A DNA stretch of 64,000 nt from Danxiaibacter flavus (GCF_041060425.1 NZ_JAULBC010000014.1:1-64000), one strand, 5' to 3'. Counted from the stretch's first letter, positions 1 through 9,720 are shown. Notes: a model not told the origin generated them from the sequence alone. Program-made: numbers and translations.

Positions 1-1362
1 GATACTGTCCCTGAAGTCATTGTTAATCACCAGCCAGTTGCTTACACTGTCACGGCTGATCCGTGTCACACTGTCCCGGAATACTTGCGTATTGGTGATA
101 CTGTCTGCGATGGTTGGCATATTTAGTTTCAGCCTGGCATATTTCAATAAAGTGCTGTCACCTACTTTGGTCACACCGTCTCTCGCCAACACATCTATAA
201 ACTTATCACTTGACAAAGAATCACCTTTCGCCTTCACTGTCATAAACACACTGTCCTGCAATATGGTATTCTTATCATACCAATTGGTTGTGCTATCCCT
301 GATCACCTGAACTATATTGCTGTTCACCCAATTCGTCACGCTGTCCTTCACAATGGGATTGTTAACTACAATTGTAACAACCGAATCTTTGAATAAATTA
401 TTTGTTGTGAGATGCTGTATAAAAGAAGTATCTCCGGCTAGACCAACTACATTCAGCATCAGCTTAACATCTCTTAATACTGAACTGTCCCCGCCATTGA
501 TGACAAAATACTTATCTCCTGTAAGTGATTTTTTCACGATCATGTTAGTAGGCACCCATTGAGTGGAGTCATTCGGATCTCTTATGTAAACAAAGTTTGT
601 AGTTGTATCGATAAATATACTTCTCGTTGAATTAATAGTTGTTGTACCCGGTACGCCCGGAACACCCTGCCCACCCTGAATTCCAGCAACGCCGTCCTTT
701 CCGTCCCGGCCATTTTTGCCATTGATCTTCGTCCATGTACCATCGCTGTTCTGAACATATACATCACCTGTTGAATAATCTGTGTAGATATTAATGCCTT
801 CCCCCGGATAGCCTGCATCACCTTTGTTACCGGGAGCCCCATTGCCACCCGCTACACCAACTTCACCCTTTGGCCCCTTCAAATTCCCTTGCTTTTCCCA
901 AACGCCAGCCGTGGACTTTTGGTAATAGTCCCCGCTCACATTATCGATGTACAAATCGCCGGCTACACCTAATGTACTTGCAGGAGAATTGCTACCGGTG
1001 TATATCATCGCACCGGAGGCCCCTGCAGAAGACGTTTTTCCTAAAAGCACCCAGGTACTAGCCGGGCTTCCGTTGGGTCCGCTCCAGTAATAGAAACCAA
1101 CTCCATCTCCGCCAACGATATCCGGATTTGTGTTGAACACAAGCAAACTTTGTTTGGGATTCAGAATGGTTTCTGCATCGTTGATATTTCTCAAACTTAT
1201 ACGAGGTAACAATACACCTTTACCCGTAGCGGTTACATCCAAAATAGCTGAAGGATCCGGTGTTTTTGTACCAACACCTACAGAACCTTCCTGGGCGCGG
1301 GCTGACATTGCTAAGAGCACCAGTAATAACAAGCTTAGGATTTTGTAAAAACAGCGTGGCAT
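1..1362 (-). CDS. Collagen-like surface fibre protein, C-terminus cut by window edge
   Basis: The minus-strand frame from the ATG at 1362 stays open to base 1, so 454 codons are visible and the C-terminus lies outside. A signal peptide (residues 1-24, ending ARAQ) is followed by the Bacteroidota fibre motif VGVGTKTPDPSAILDV (near 27-43). Two Gly-X-Y segments follow: one beginning GPKGEVGVAG and one beginning GKNGRDGKDG. The visible C-terminal third repeats a [KR]-D-S-[VT] core, often followed by TNW or SNW, at spacings near 14 residues, which suggests a regular shaft. It is the last visible gene of a four-gene T9SS type-B operon, 61 bp after the OmpA-family gene. Export to the cell surface is inference because no sorting domain is visible in the part present. 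Confidence 0.82.
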   Translation of the reverse strand, partial: MPRCFYKILSLLLLVLLAMSARAQEGSVGVGTKTPDPSAILDVTATGKGVLLPRISLRNINDAETILNPKQSLLVFNTNPDIVGGDGVGFYYWSGPNGSPASTWVLLGKTSSAGASGAMIYTGSNSPASTLGVAGDLYIDNVSGDYYQKSTAGVWEKQGNLKGPKGEVGVAGGNGAPGNKGDAGYPGEGINIYTDYSTGDVYVQNSDGTWTKINGKNGRDGKDGVAGIQGGQGVPGVPGTTTINSTRSIFIDTTTNFVYIRDPNDSTQWVPTNMIVKKSLTGDKYFVINGGDSSVLRDVKLMLNVVGLAGDTSFIQHLTTNNLFKDSVVTIVVNNPIVKDSVTNWVNSNIVQVIRDSTTNWYDKNTILQDSVFMTVKAKGDSLSSDKFIDVLARDGVTKVGDSTLLKYARLKLNMPTIADSITNTQVFRDSVTRISRDSVSNWLVINNDFRDSI

Positions 1363-1423
1363 ACTTATGTTTTTTAATTTCTTTATTTTCAATTCCTCCA
1401 TAGCGAAGGGCCAGTTGAATTAA

Positions 1424-3415
1424 TTATTTATCGATGATGGTAAATTCGGTTCTGCGATTTTGCTGATGCTCTTCTTCGGAGCATTTAACGCCGTTGCTAC
1501 ACCTGTTCACCAATCGTGTCTCTCCGTAACCTTTGGCCGTTAATCTGTCTGCCGTAATTCCATGCTCAATCAGGTATTTAACTGTTGACTCTGCCCGCTT
1601 TTGAGAAAGTTTCATGTTATAGGCATCATTCGCCCTGGAGTCAGTATGAGAAGACATCTCAACACTCCATGTAGGATTGTCATTCAATAATTTCACGAGG
1701 TGATTTAGGTCTGGTTCTGCATCCGGACGGATGTTCCATTTATCAAGGTCGAAATAGATATTATCCAGTTTTACAGGCTTATTCAGCTCTACCTTTTCCA
1801 GCTCAATGTCTCTTCTTAAAGTTTTCGATTCTGTCAGACCTTTTGTTGTAAGGTTTATACCGGTAACTGATGCATAATCTGTTTTTATTGCGGACAAATC
1901 ATAATCGGTCAGACTATCGAGTTTAAAGCTATAGTGACCTCTTTCATCAGTAAGCGTTTTTTCAGGAGTTCCTGTGACCTTGTTGAAGAGTGTTATTACC
2001 GTGTTCTTTAGTGGTTCGCGTGTTGCCTTATCAACCACTGTTCCTTCCAGTGCAAACACAAGTATTTTCGAAAAATTGAATCTATAGATATCATCGCTTC
2101 CCTTCCCTAGCAGGCGATTGCTGGAAAAATACAATTCGAGCGGACGGGTAAAGAAAGGCGCAAAATCATCCTGCGCACTATTTACAGGACTACCCATATT
2201 GGTAACTGTCCAGCCATTGGCATTATTTCGCACAGCTTTGTAAATATCTAGCCCCCCCATTCCAACGCGCCCATTGCTGGCGAAGTACAAAGTGCCATCA
2301 CTATCAAGAAAAGGCGTGCGCTCATTTCCTTCGGTATTAATGTCCCTGCCCATGTTTACGGGCGACATCCATTTGCCGTCTAAATCTTTCTGCATAGAAT
2401 AGATATCAGTCCCACCAATATTCCCTTCGCCATAATTTGCAACGAATAACATGAAGGTTCCGTCTGCATTGATCCAGGGATCGCCCACAGAATAATCAAA
2501 TACACCGTTGTAAGGAAAATCAACCGGCTTGTTCCAGTTTTGCCTTGTTGTATCCCAGTCGCATTTGTGTATGGTAACGTTAAGCGTATAGGGTTGCTCT
2601 TTTCCTAAAAAGCTCGCACTTTTTTTAACCAGCATTGTCTTAGCATAGTACATTTCCCGGCCATTGCTGGTATATGAAGCACTGGCACTATGATAGTCGC
2701 CATTAATATCCCGGTTCAGTAATTTGGTGCTATTGCTGTCTTTACCATTGCTTTGATATAAGTGCAGATAACTGTTGCCTGTCCATCCGTAATGATCACG
2801 TTTGATATTGCTATTTTGAAAAAACGGCTGACGTCTGACAGAGTCATACGGACGATCTGAAGAAAATACAAACTGATCGTTTATACGAACCAATCCCCAA
2901 TCTGAATATTGTGAATTGAAGACCTGCATATTCTCGAGGTTGCCTTTAACCGGGTTTCTTAACCACTTTTCTGCTTCATCGCAACCTGCAAGCAAGTTTT
3001 CAGCAAGCCTGTCAGATCCTTTTTTAGAAAGATAACTTTGTAGTTGCTGTTTTGCTTCTGCATACTTGCTATTATTCATTAGCACTTCAGCAAAACTTAA
3101 CTCGTCTTCAGGCGAGTGCCCGGGCATTGTCACAACTTTTGCACACCATGATTCCGCAAATTCATATTCATTATTGTTACGGAAGATCTCCGCAAGACCA
3201 CGCGCAGCTTCCAGCGATTGTTTCTTATTGTATGCCTTAATGAACAATGGCTTTGCTGCTGTATAGTTGTATACAGCAGCCTGCCCGCGGGCTTGTTTCA
3301 ATACATACTGTGCCATTACAACATTACATGTGAGCAAAAGCAGGGCTATAAAAAAAGAAATAGTTATTCTATTATCAGGCATTGAAATTCTGTTTAAATG
3401 CAATGACTTTTTCAT
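1424..3415 (-). CDS. PorE-like OmpA-family protein (TPR, PD40 propeller, CarboxypepD_reg, OmpA-C)
   Basis: 663 residues. A signal peptide spans about residues 1-36, followed by TPR-like helices (about 40-150). WD40-like PD40 repeats form a propeller (about 165-445), including the blade motifs FVFSSDRPYD, LYFASNGR and LYFSSNR. A carboxypeptidase-regulatory beta sandwich follows (about 450-540), and then an OmpA-C peptidoglycan-binding domain starting at DNIYFDLDKWNIRPDAEP with the SSHTDSRA loop. The same domain order is known in PorE of the Porphyromonas T9SS, which anchors the trans-envelope complex to peptidoglycan. It lies 19 bp after the PorP/SprF gene, the usual pairing for T9SS type-B cargo. 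The assignment as a dedicated PorE paralogue rather than the core PorE is inference. Confidence 0.9.
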   Translation of the reverse strand: MKKSLHLNRISMPDNRITISFFIALLLLTCNVVMAQYVLKQARGQAAVYNYTAAKPLFIKAYNKKQSLEAARGLAEIFRNNNEYEFAESWCAKVVTMPGHSPEDELSFAEVLMNNSKYAEAKQQLQSYLSKKGSDRLAENLLAGCDEAEKWLRNPVKGNLENMQVFNSQYSDWGLVRINDQFVFSSDRPYDSVRRQPFFQNSNIKRDHYGWTGNSYLHLYQSNGKDSNSTKLLNRDINGDYHSASASYTSNGREMYYAKTMLVKKSASFLGKEQPYTLNVTIHKCDWDTTRQNWNKPVDFPYNGVFDYSVGDPWINADGTFMLFVANYGEGNIGGTDIYSMQKDLDGKWMSPVNMGRDINTEGNERTPFLDSDGTLYFASNGRVGMGGLDIYKAVRNNANGWTVTNMGSPVNSAQDDFAPFFTRPLELYFSSNRLLGKGSDDIYRFNFSKILVFALEGTVVDKATREPLKNTVITLFNKVTGTPEKTLTDERGHYSFKLDSLTDYDLSAIKTDYASVTGINLTTKGLTESKTLRRDIELEKVELNKPVKLDNIYFDLDKWNIRPDAEPDLNHLVKLLNDNPTWSVEMSSHTDSRANDAYNMKLSQKRAESTVKYLIEHGITADRLTAKGYGETRLVNRCSNGVKCSEEEHQQNRRTEFTIIDK

Positions 3416-3434
3416 TATTACAAATACTGTGTTT

Positions 3435-4418
3435 CTAGAAATACCGGGGCGATAACATTCTTGCCCTTGGGTTGTTAAAGAAGTAATTCAGGGATATTTC
3501 GTGCGTGGAATAATTATTCGCGGCTGTTCCATTAATGGTTTGGTCGTAGGCATAACCTATCCGTAACTTGTCATTTACAAACACTTCAATCATTCCTGCA
3601 ACAGCTCCTGATTTGGTAAGGCTTTTATCAATGTTACTTCTGTTTAATACGGCAGTCCGGTAAGATGCACCCAGCCAAACCTTTTGATCCAAAAGAAAAA
3701 AGGCATTCAGGTCAAGGCTTGTGGGACCTGCAAAATCTTCTTTAATTAAGAGTGATGGCTTAAATAAGATCTCTTCGGAAAGAGGCACCAGGCCGCCCAT
3801 TGTGAAATACATATGCGGCTTCATGGGAATATAATTTCTAAGGACCTGGTTCTTTCTAAAAACATCAGTGATAAGATTATCAACAGAGAGTCCTGTATAA
3901 AAACGATCGCTGTTATAAAAAACACCAAAGCGCGCATCCGGCATTATTGCTGTTTTCTTTGCGTTAATCAAAGCAAGATCCTCAGTTGGGAGCGTTTCAT
4001 TCTCATCATGCAGTGCGTTTATGTTTAAGCGCTGCTGAAGAAATCCGGCACCGATACCCAGGGCAAGCGTTTGGCTACCTTCATCATTCAATGGAATACG
4101 ATAAGCGTAATTGCCATAGAATGATGTGTTCTCCTGTGCACCAATTTTGTCGTTCATGATCTGCACTCCCAGGCCAACACGATTGTCATTTGCTATCCCA
4201 TCGGCGGCGAGTGAAAAGGTTTTCGGTGCGCCGGGAAAACCTGTCCACTGGTTGCGGTAAAACATGTTAATGTTCCATTGCTCTCTATATCCGGCATACG
4301 CAGGATTTATATACAGGCCGTTAAACATGTACTGGCTGAATTGTGCATCCTGTTGAGCATATAGTTTTACAACTCCTGTACACAGCATCATACACACAAT
4401 AAGTAAACTTCGCTTCAT
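3435..4418 (-). CDS. PorP/SprF family outer-membrane protein
   Basis: 327 residues with a signal peptide (cleavage near YAQQ) and the family-specific start QDAQFSQYMFNGLYINPAYAG. The rest alternates short beta-strand segments typical of this barrel-like family. SprF-type proteins are known partners needed to export or attach individual T9SS cargoes with type-B CTDs. This gene follows such a cargo (4489-5715) by 70 bp and precedes a PorE-like gene by 19 bp, so all four probably share one transcript. Length and C-terminal motif (NYFF near the end) fit the family. Confidence 0.93.
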   Translation of the reverse strand: MKRSLLIVCMMLCTGVVKLYAQQDAQFSQYMFNGLYINPAYAGYREQWNINMFYRNQWTGFPGAPKTFSLAADGIANDNRVGLGVQIMNDKIGAQENTSFYGNYAYRIPLNDEGSQTLALGIGAGFLQQRLNINALHDENETLPTEDLALINAKKTAIMPDARFGVFYNSDRFYTGLSVDNLITDVFRKNQVLRNYIPMKPHMYFTMGGLVPLSEEILFKPSLLIKEDFAGPTSLDLNAFFLLDQKVWLGASYRTAVLNRSNIDKSLTKSGAVAGMIEVFVNDKLRIGYAYDQTINGTAANNYSTHEISLNYFFNNPRARMLSPRYF

Positions 4419-4488
4419 ACATTCGTTTTTAATTATTTTGACTGGCCGGCATGGCCTTCCTTCTGTTTGATTATTGGCAGGTAGACTA

Positions 4489-5715
4489 TTATCTCATGAG
4501 CATGATAAACCCTTTGTAAACTTTCTCGTTACCGTCTTTTTTTATCTTGAGTATGTAGAAGTAGGTGCCGGCATTCAATCCCTTACCATCCCAGGTGTTC
4601 GTGTAATTTTTGGTTTCATACACTATATTGTTCCACCTGTTGAAGATCACCACTTCGTTTTGAGCAGTCAGGTCCAGGCCTTTTATTTTCCATGTATCAT
4701 TCTTACCATCGCCATTAGGCGTAATTACATTGGGAATGTAGAATTCATCATGATGCTCCATTGCCAGGTTAATATCAACGGGTAATTGGTTGTTAATTGC
4801 AATCGCAGCGCTTGTTTTAAAAATGTAATCGTTGGTATTATAGTCAAGGCTGGGTATTGCACCTGTAGATGGCAAGTTTTCCCACATGCGCTTGCTGTTA
4901 TTCCATGTAACCATTTTTGAGTATACGCCGCCATCTGCAATGGAGCTTTCAGTAACCAGAACGTTAACTGAATTACCGTCAGCCGCATCTGTAGTTACTG
5001 CGTGATACCAGTTCTCATTTACTACCTGTATATCGGGCATTTTTTGTGATGCCGGGAAACCATCTTTCGAAGGATTGTAATCCTGGAATTGCCCGAATAT
5101 ATTACCGTCTTTGGCGGCCGAGATAACCATCGGGCGGAAACGGAACAGTGAACCATTTCTGTCACCGAGAGGAAAAACATATGAACTACCATGATGCATG
5201 TTACGAACAAGCCATCCGTGATTGCCTGCAGTTGTATTTACATAACCGCTTACATATTTTACCGCGGCCAGGTCATCTGATAATAATGTGGCCGTATTGC
5301 TATTAACATCAAGCTCTCTGTCTGTGAGATCCAGTACGTGACGGACCTCTACCGGCGCAAACTGCTGTTTTTTATCTGTGCCTGTTAACGTTAGATTGGG
5401 AAATCTTGTGTTAAAGCCATTAAATGTTTGCAATGCACCGCTAAAAAGCACATTCCCGGCAGATGCATCTGCAAATACTTTTTTGTCTTTTACTGCTGTA
5501 TTATACCAATTGCCCTTTAATTCCAGCAAACCATCATGAAGAACAGATTGTTCCTTACTACCTGCGTATTGTACATCGCCGTTTACAAAAACAACAGCGT
5601 CTGACAATGTGGTCAGGTCTGCGTTTTCTATATATAGCTGTGCATTTATACCATTAAAGCAGCCTGTGAAGATTAATAGTGTTAGTATCCGGTATGTAAA
5701 TGACAATACATTCAT
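4489..5715 (-). CDS. T9SS type-B (gliding motility-associated) CTD surface protein
   Basis: 408 residues. A signal peptide ends near NAQ (about residue 25). The middle is beta-rich with repeats resembling a cell-surface solenoid and has no recognised enzyme motif. The C-terminal about 80 residues are a clear gliding motility-associated CTD: FYIPNVITPNGDGKNDTW, then VVIFNRWNN, TWDGKGLNAGTYFY and a terminal KGFIMLMR. Type-B domains direct export by the T9SS and need a SprF-like partner, and one is encoded immediately downstream. It is the first gene of the operon that runs toward base 1. The cargo's substrate or adhesin function is not recognisable. Confidence 0.92.
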   Translation of the reverse strand: MNVLSFTYRILTLLIFTGCFNGINAQLYIENADLTTLSDAVVFVNGDVQYAGSKEQSVLHDGLLELKGNWYNTAVKDKKVFADASAGNVLFSGALQTFNGFNTRFPNLTLTGTDKKQQFAPVEVRHVLDLTDRELDVNSNTATLLSDDLAAVKYVSGYVNTTAGNHGWLVRNMHHGSSYVFPLGDRNGSLFRFRPMVISAAKDGNIFGQFQDYNPSKDGFPASQKMPDIQVVNENWYHAVTTDAADGNSVNVLVTESSIADGGVYSKMVTWNNSKRMWENLPSTGAIPSLDYNTNDYIFKTSAAIAINNQLPVDINLAMEHHDEFYIPNVITPNGDGKNDTWKIKGLDLTAQNEVVIFNRWNNIVYETKNYTNTWDGKGLNAGTYFYILKIKKDGNEKVYKGFIMLMR

Positions 5716-6573
5716 TGTATTATATTTTATTGGGCAATAAAGTGCCTTGTGAGTTTATGCTCACATGTGTACTTTGGCCGGTATCATTTCGTATTAAATA
5801 TTAGCTCAGATGAAGAGCTTACGGGCCCTGGTTAAGCCGTTGAAGATTATACTCTGATATGAACTAGTGTTTTTTCATGATTGTATTTTAAATCAACATT
5901 GTCTAACGATACATTTCTAATTTGAGCAGCGGTTAAGTCATTAGTGATGCCGCGGAAGTAAAACTGCATGAATACGGTTAGTAAGCCGCAATTGCCTTCG
6001 GCAGCATTGTTTTTTTTCAGGTACGGTAACATGACGTTTTATTTTTCGCTTTTAGCAGTATTTTTTAGAACTACTTACAAACGAGAATGCAAAGTTCGGT
6101 CAGGGCAAAGAAAATTACTATCTACGCAATCTTTAAAAAGAGCTGTTTTTTTAATCAATCTGAACATTGCAAATCAACAGATTATCTTTTTTTCGCCTAT
6201 TAGGAGACAGAAATTATCCCAATAGTCCAGCATTTTATCCTTTAAAGAAAACTTAGAATTTCTGTAAGGGCTGAAGAAAGATCAAATCCTTATTGGCGAA
6301 ACGCGCACCGCTGCTATCATATGCATCAAATCCACAAAAGGCGCTGCAAAAGCCCGCAGAATTTTTATCAGTGTAGGTCAGAATTCAAATGGAGGATTGA
6401 AAATATAGCGTTTAAACATAGTACGGAGGTGCGAACGGGCAGTGAATGGGGCGAATGTGCAGATGTGCAAATGTGTAAATGTGTAAATGTGCGAATATGC
6501 GAATGTGCGAATGCATGATGATAAAAAAATGGATCGGGTGTAAGAGGGTGTTTGAGCTGGCGTGTAGAGGCAC
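5716..6573. other. Gene-free stretch upstream of the T9SS type-B operon
   Basis: I see no convincing gene here; the short frames lack coding character. The stretch probably carries the promoter and a long leader of the minus-strand operon. A Bacteroidota-like box on the minus strand (GAACTTTGC, complement of about 6089-6098) is one mismatch from TAnnTTTG, which would give a leader near 375 nt. The right end holds the octamer repeat array at 6430-6518. Confidence 0.5.
6430..6518. repeat. Octamer array, unit AATGTGCG (family A)
   Basis: About eight tandem 8-nt units read AATGTGCA, GATGTGCA, AATGTGTA, AATGTGTA, AATGTGCG, AATATGCG, AATGTGCG. The same unit recurs near 21357-21386, 37109-37172, 39815-39925, 40032-40080, 42958-43032 and 52230-52266, always outside genes. 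Here it lies beyond the terminator of the DUF4907 gene. Confidence 0.9.
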
Positions 6574-6601
6574 AAAAAAACCGGTGATGGAGATCACCGG
6601 T
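6574..6601 (-). terminator. Rho-independent terminator of the Kelch-DUF4907 operon
   Basis: A perfect 9-bp stem (ACCGGTGAT / ATCACCGGT, 6580-6588 with 6593-6601) with a GGAG loop is followed on the minus strand by seven U. It sits about 25 nt after the DUF4907 stop codon. Confidence 0.93.
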
Positions 6602-6625
6602 CTTCTTTATTTAAGTTCTTAAAAT

Positions 6626-6967
6626 TTATAAGCTATCAAATGCTACATGAGCATCTTTAAGATCCTGAATGGTTACCGTGCGCTTTCCATGTTTCATCTT
6701 ACTTACCACCAGGTTACCAATCTTCAGCGCATCCTCCTGGGTTTTGAAGGTTTGTAAGCCGGATACAGCAGGTATATTTGTCTGGTCGATAAATAACTTA
6801 TCCTCCACAAACACCTGGTATCCCCATCCTTTTCCCGAAGGAACCGCAATTACCTTAACAGGCAACTTGTCATCTCCGGACGGCTCTTGTTTTTTATTGT
6901 TGCTATTGCATGAAGTTGTAAACACAAGTCCTGCAAACAGCGCTATGCACCACAAAGATCTAGTCAT
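6626..6967 (-). CDS. DUF4907-like lipoprotein
   Basis: 113 residues from the ATG at 6967; a longer frame exists, but this start gives a normal lipoprotein signal with lipobox TTSC near residue 20. The mature part carries GWGYQVFVEDKLFIDQ and a C-terminal EDALKIGNLVVSKM helix, which match the small DUF4907 lipoproteins of Bacteroidota. The start codon overlaps the end of the Kelch gene by 8 bp, indicating translational coupling. The function of the family is unknown; its constant partner here is the Kelch propeller. Family assignment is from memory of the motif. Confidence 0.8.
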   Translation of the reverse strand: MTRSLWCIALFAGLVFTTSCNSNNKKQEPSGDDKLPVKVIAVPSGKGWGYQVFVEDKLFIDQTNIPAVSGLQTFKTQEDALKIGNLVVSKMKHGKRTVTIQDLKDAHVAFDSL

Positions 6968-8024
6968 TCGCATTATACGTGTTGTTGGGATCAAGTTCCC
7001 AGATATCATCATAGAAAGAGCTGCTACCCGCACCACCTGTAGCAATAAAACCTCTGCCAGCAACGGTAAAGCCTACGGCACCTGTGCGCGCTTTGCCTTC
7101 GTAAGCAGTTCTTCTTGCCCAGGTATCGTTCGCAAAATCGTACTGCCATGTTTTAGTTGAAGTTCCGCTTGAACCACCAGTAGAAGATGATGGAGCGACT
7201 AACTGACCAGTGCTGATATATCCGAAGTCACCTATTACAAAAGTAGCTGCATAAGCTCTTGTGATGTCAGAATAGTCATCATCGAATGTGCTGTCTGTTA
7301 CGTTTGACAATTTTCTTTTAGCAGTCCATGAATCCTTTGAAGGATCATAAGCCCACATGTCGTTTACACCGTATCCATTGTTCATACCAGCAAAAACGTA
7401 AGCAACGTTTTTGTAAACAAAAACTGAAGCTCCGGTTCTTTTATCACCGCCTAAGCTCGTTTTTTGCGTCCAGCTATCTGCTGAGGGATTGTATTCCCAA
7501 ATGTCTTTCAGGTTACTGCTACCACCACTGGTGTTGTCGCCGTATCCTGTAGTAATATAACCTTTTCCGTTAATTGCAAAAGCTACTGCATCGTATCTTG
7601 CTGCACCAGAAAAGTCATTTTTCTTAGTCCATGTATTTGCTGTTGCATCGTAAGCCCAGTTGTCTTTCAGTTTAACGTTACCGTCGTTACCCGTTGCCAC
7701 ATATCCAACATTACCAACTGCAAAACCCACAGCATTGCTTCTTGCTGTACCTGTGAAGTCTGCAACCTGTCTCCATGAACCGTTTCCGGTCGGATCAAAT
7801 TTCCAAAAATCATTTAACCTCGCTGTACCATCATAACCACCACCGATATAAGCGACGTCACCAATCACAAATGATGCTGCATTTGTTCTTTGTGAACCTT
7901 CAAATTCCGAACGTTTTATCCAGTTGCCCGTATCTTCCGAGCTTGTGGTACTGGAACTTTTATTACATGAAACAGAAATACAAACAGCCCCAAGAACTAA
8001 CAAATAAAGACTAGCTTTTTGCAT
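6960..8024 (-). CDS. Kelch-repeat lipoprotein (six-bladed propeller)
   Basis: 354 residues from the ATG at 8024. I prefer this to the upstream in-frame ATG at 8099 because it begins a lipoprotein signal with lipobox ISVSC. Six Kelch-like repeats can be counted by their G-x-x-x-Y-[IV] cores: VAYIGGGYDG, VGYVATGNDG, KGYITTGYGD, VAYVFAGMNN, FGYISTGQL and RGFIATGGAG. Each is followed by a W-x-[YF]-D/N-P segment. This gives a closed six-bladed propeller, probably surface or periplasm facing and lipid anchored. It is transcribed divergently from the DUF4270/outer-membrane pair and is coupled to the DUF4907 gene downstream. The ligand is unknown. Confidence 0.88.
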   Translation of the reverse strand: MQKASLYLLVLGAVCISVSCNKSSSTTSSEDTGNWIKRSEFEGSQRTNAASFVIGDVAYIGGGYDGTARLNDFWKFDPTGNGSWRQVADFTGTARSNAVGFAVGNVGYVATGNDGNVKLKDNWAYDATANTWTKKNDFSGAARYDAVAFAINGKGYITTGYGDNTSGGSSNLKDIWEYNPSADSWTQKTSLGGDKRTGASVFVYKNVAYVFAGMNNGYGVNDMWAYDPSKDSWTAKRKLSNVTDSTFDDDYSDITRAYAATFVIGDFGYISTGQLVAPSSSTGGSSGTSTKTWQYDFANDTWARRTAYEGKARTGAVGFTVAGRGFIATGGAGSSSFYDDIWELDPNNTYNAND

Positions 8025-8385
8025 GAGTAAATTTTTATTTTCGGCGCCCAAATTATTCGCACGAATCGGTGCGATTTCGTTAAAATGGTTATAAGCCAAT
8101 TAATTATCTGCAAATAGATTATATTTGTCGATAAACACATATTAAAGAGTCCTTAAAACTTCAGAAATGCTTAACAAAAATGAAGAAATGTTAACTGGGA
8201 GTAGAAATAATTTCACTTTTTTTGCCCCAAACAGGCTATCAGCGATTGATCATGCATAAAAAATGCTTCATCGATAAAAAGCTGGCGATGAAGGCCAAAC
8301 CGAATACTTTTATCTATACTAACAATTCACTAACAGGATGGGCGAATAATATTGCGCACGTTTACCCATACCATATATAATATAC
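8025..8385. other. Divergent promoter region between Kelch and DUF4270 operons
   Basis: No gene is seen. It contains an 8-bp perfect hairpin (CTTCATCG 8266-8273 with CGATGAAG 8286-8293) and A/T-rich tracts that could hold back-to-back promoters. I found no perfect TAnnTTTG box with a matching -33 element. Confidence 0.5.
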
Positions 8386-9720
8386 ATGAATATACGTGTA
8401 ACTTTTGTGAAGATTTTTGTGGCTCTAACAGGACTAATTGCTTTGACAACGGCATGTAAAAAGGTTGATATTCAATTTGGACAACAGCTTGTTAACGGTT
8501 ACACACAGGTAATAAAAACAGATACTTTCACAGTAAACGTTTCAAGTATTTATACTGATTCTTTTCCCACAAACGGCACTGGCTCTGCAGTAGCGGGTAT
8601 TTATAATGACCCTTCATTCGGGCTGGTTAAAGCGGGCACTTATTTGCAGGTTGTCCCTCCCGGATTTGTAGACGATGACACATACAAAAATGCCACTTAT
8701 GATTCGCTTGAGGTTGTTTTGAAACTGAATAAGGTCTATTATGGTGATACAACGAAACCTGTTCAGATGGAAGTTTATCGCCTTCAGGACAGCATTGTGC
8801 TTGATATGAACACCAACAGGTTGTTCAATACCAGCTCAGTGAAAACTCAGGCTGCTCCTATCGGATCTCAGTCTGTTTATCTAAAACCATACAGAACAGA
8901 TACTTTGTCTATCCGTTTATCTGATGCGCTCGGCCAGGAACTGATGGCCAAGCTGAAAACAAAATCACAGGATATCAGGACTGTTGACAGCTTTTTACGT
9001 TACTTCAAGGGTATTAATATCAGAGGTGCAGGGAATGATGGCCTGGCATTTGGATTTAAAGACAGCGTCTCTTTAAATCTGCACTATACGGACAGGGGGC
9101 TCTATCCTGTTGCAAAGGTCACGAAGTTTACAATGAACAACAGTGGCCATCAGTTTAACAGTATTAGCATAGACAGAACCGGTAAGCCATTGCAGGCAAT
9201 CGGATCTTCAAACAAAGAAGTATCTTCCAACCTTTCTGCAAACGCCGGATATTTGCAGCCAATAACGGGAACGAGGGTCAAGTTTACCTTTCCCAGTATT
9301 TCGCAGCTGCTGGATTTCCCAGGCTTTGTCAAGCTGTCTGCGGCGCAGTTAGTCGTCAAGCCGGTTAAGGGGACTTATGACCGGAGCATTTACAGGCTTT
9401 CGGATTCATTAAGGCTTTCTCAAACGGACCTGAATAACCAACAGGGTACTGATATCCAGATAAATGGAGCTACACAGGCGGGAAATTTTGTGTATGATTA
9501 CCAATATGGGCAATCTACCTCATACACTTATGACATCACTACCTATCTGCAGGCCCAGATGCGCCTGGTTGGTCCTATCAACGAGAGAAATGGTTTAATT
9601 CTCAGCACTTTTGCAAAAAGGGAGTATTCATCTTTCTGGCGTACCGTTGTTGGTAACCAGCATCAGCCAAACGATTTTGACCGTGTTCAACTCATTATCT
9701 ATTATATAGCTATTCAATAA
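8386..9720 (+). CDS. DUF4270 family lipoprotein
   Basis: 444 residues with a lipoprotein signal (lipobox LTTAC near residue 24). The beta-rich body contains motifs typical of DUF4270: GIYNDPSFGLVKAGTYLQV near the start, AGNDGLAFGF in the middle, and a C-terminal QLIIYYI strand. DUF4270 proteins are predicted outer-membrane or surface lipoproteins of Bacteroidota with unknown function. The stop is 8 bp before the next gene, an outer-membrane beta-barrel protein, so the two are probably cotranscribed and may work together at the outer membrane. Confidence 0.87.
   Translation: MNIRVTFVKIFVALTGLIALTTACKKVDIQFGQQLVNGYTQVIKTDTFTVNVSSIYTDSFPTNGTGSAVAGIYNDPSFGLVKAGTYLQVVPPGFVDDDTYKNATYDSLEVVLKLNKVYYGDTTKPVQMEVYRLQDSIVLDMNTNRLFNTSSVKTQAAPIGSQSVYLKPYRTDTLSIRLSDALGQELMAKLKTKSQDIRTVDSFLRYFKGINIRGAGNDGLAFGFKDSVSLNLHYTDRGLYPVAKVTKFTMNNSGHQFNSISIDRTGKPLQAIGSSNKEVSSNLSANAGYLQPITGTRVKFTFPSISQLLDFPGFVKLSAAQLVVKPVKGTYDRSIYRLSDSLRLSQTDLNNQQGTDIQINGATQAGNFVYDYQYGQSTSYTYDITTYLQAQMRLVGPINERNGLILSTFAKREYSSFWRTVVGNQHQPNDFDRVQLIIYYIAIQ

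Noticed and set aside
582..848. 88-residue minus-strand frame
   Set aside because: It is a shifted-frame shadow of the Gly-X-Y region of the collagen-like gene, which is open in the correct frame to the window edge.
5847..6225. Short frames upstream of the T9SS type-B operon
   Set aside because: They overlap on opposite strands, lack recognisable features and sit in A/T-rich leader DNA.
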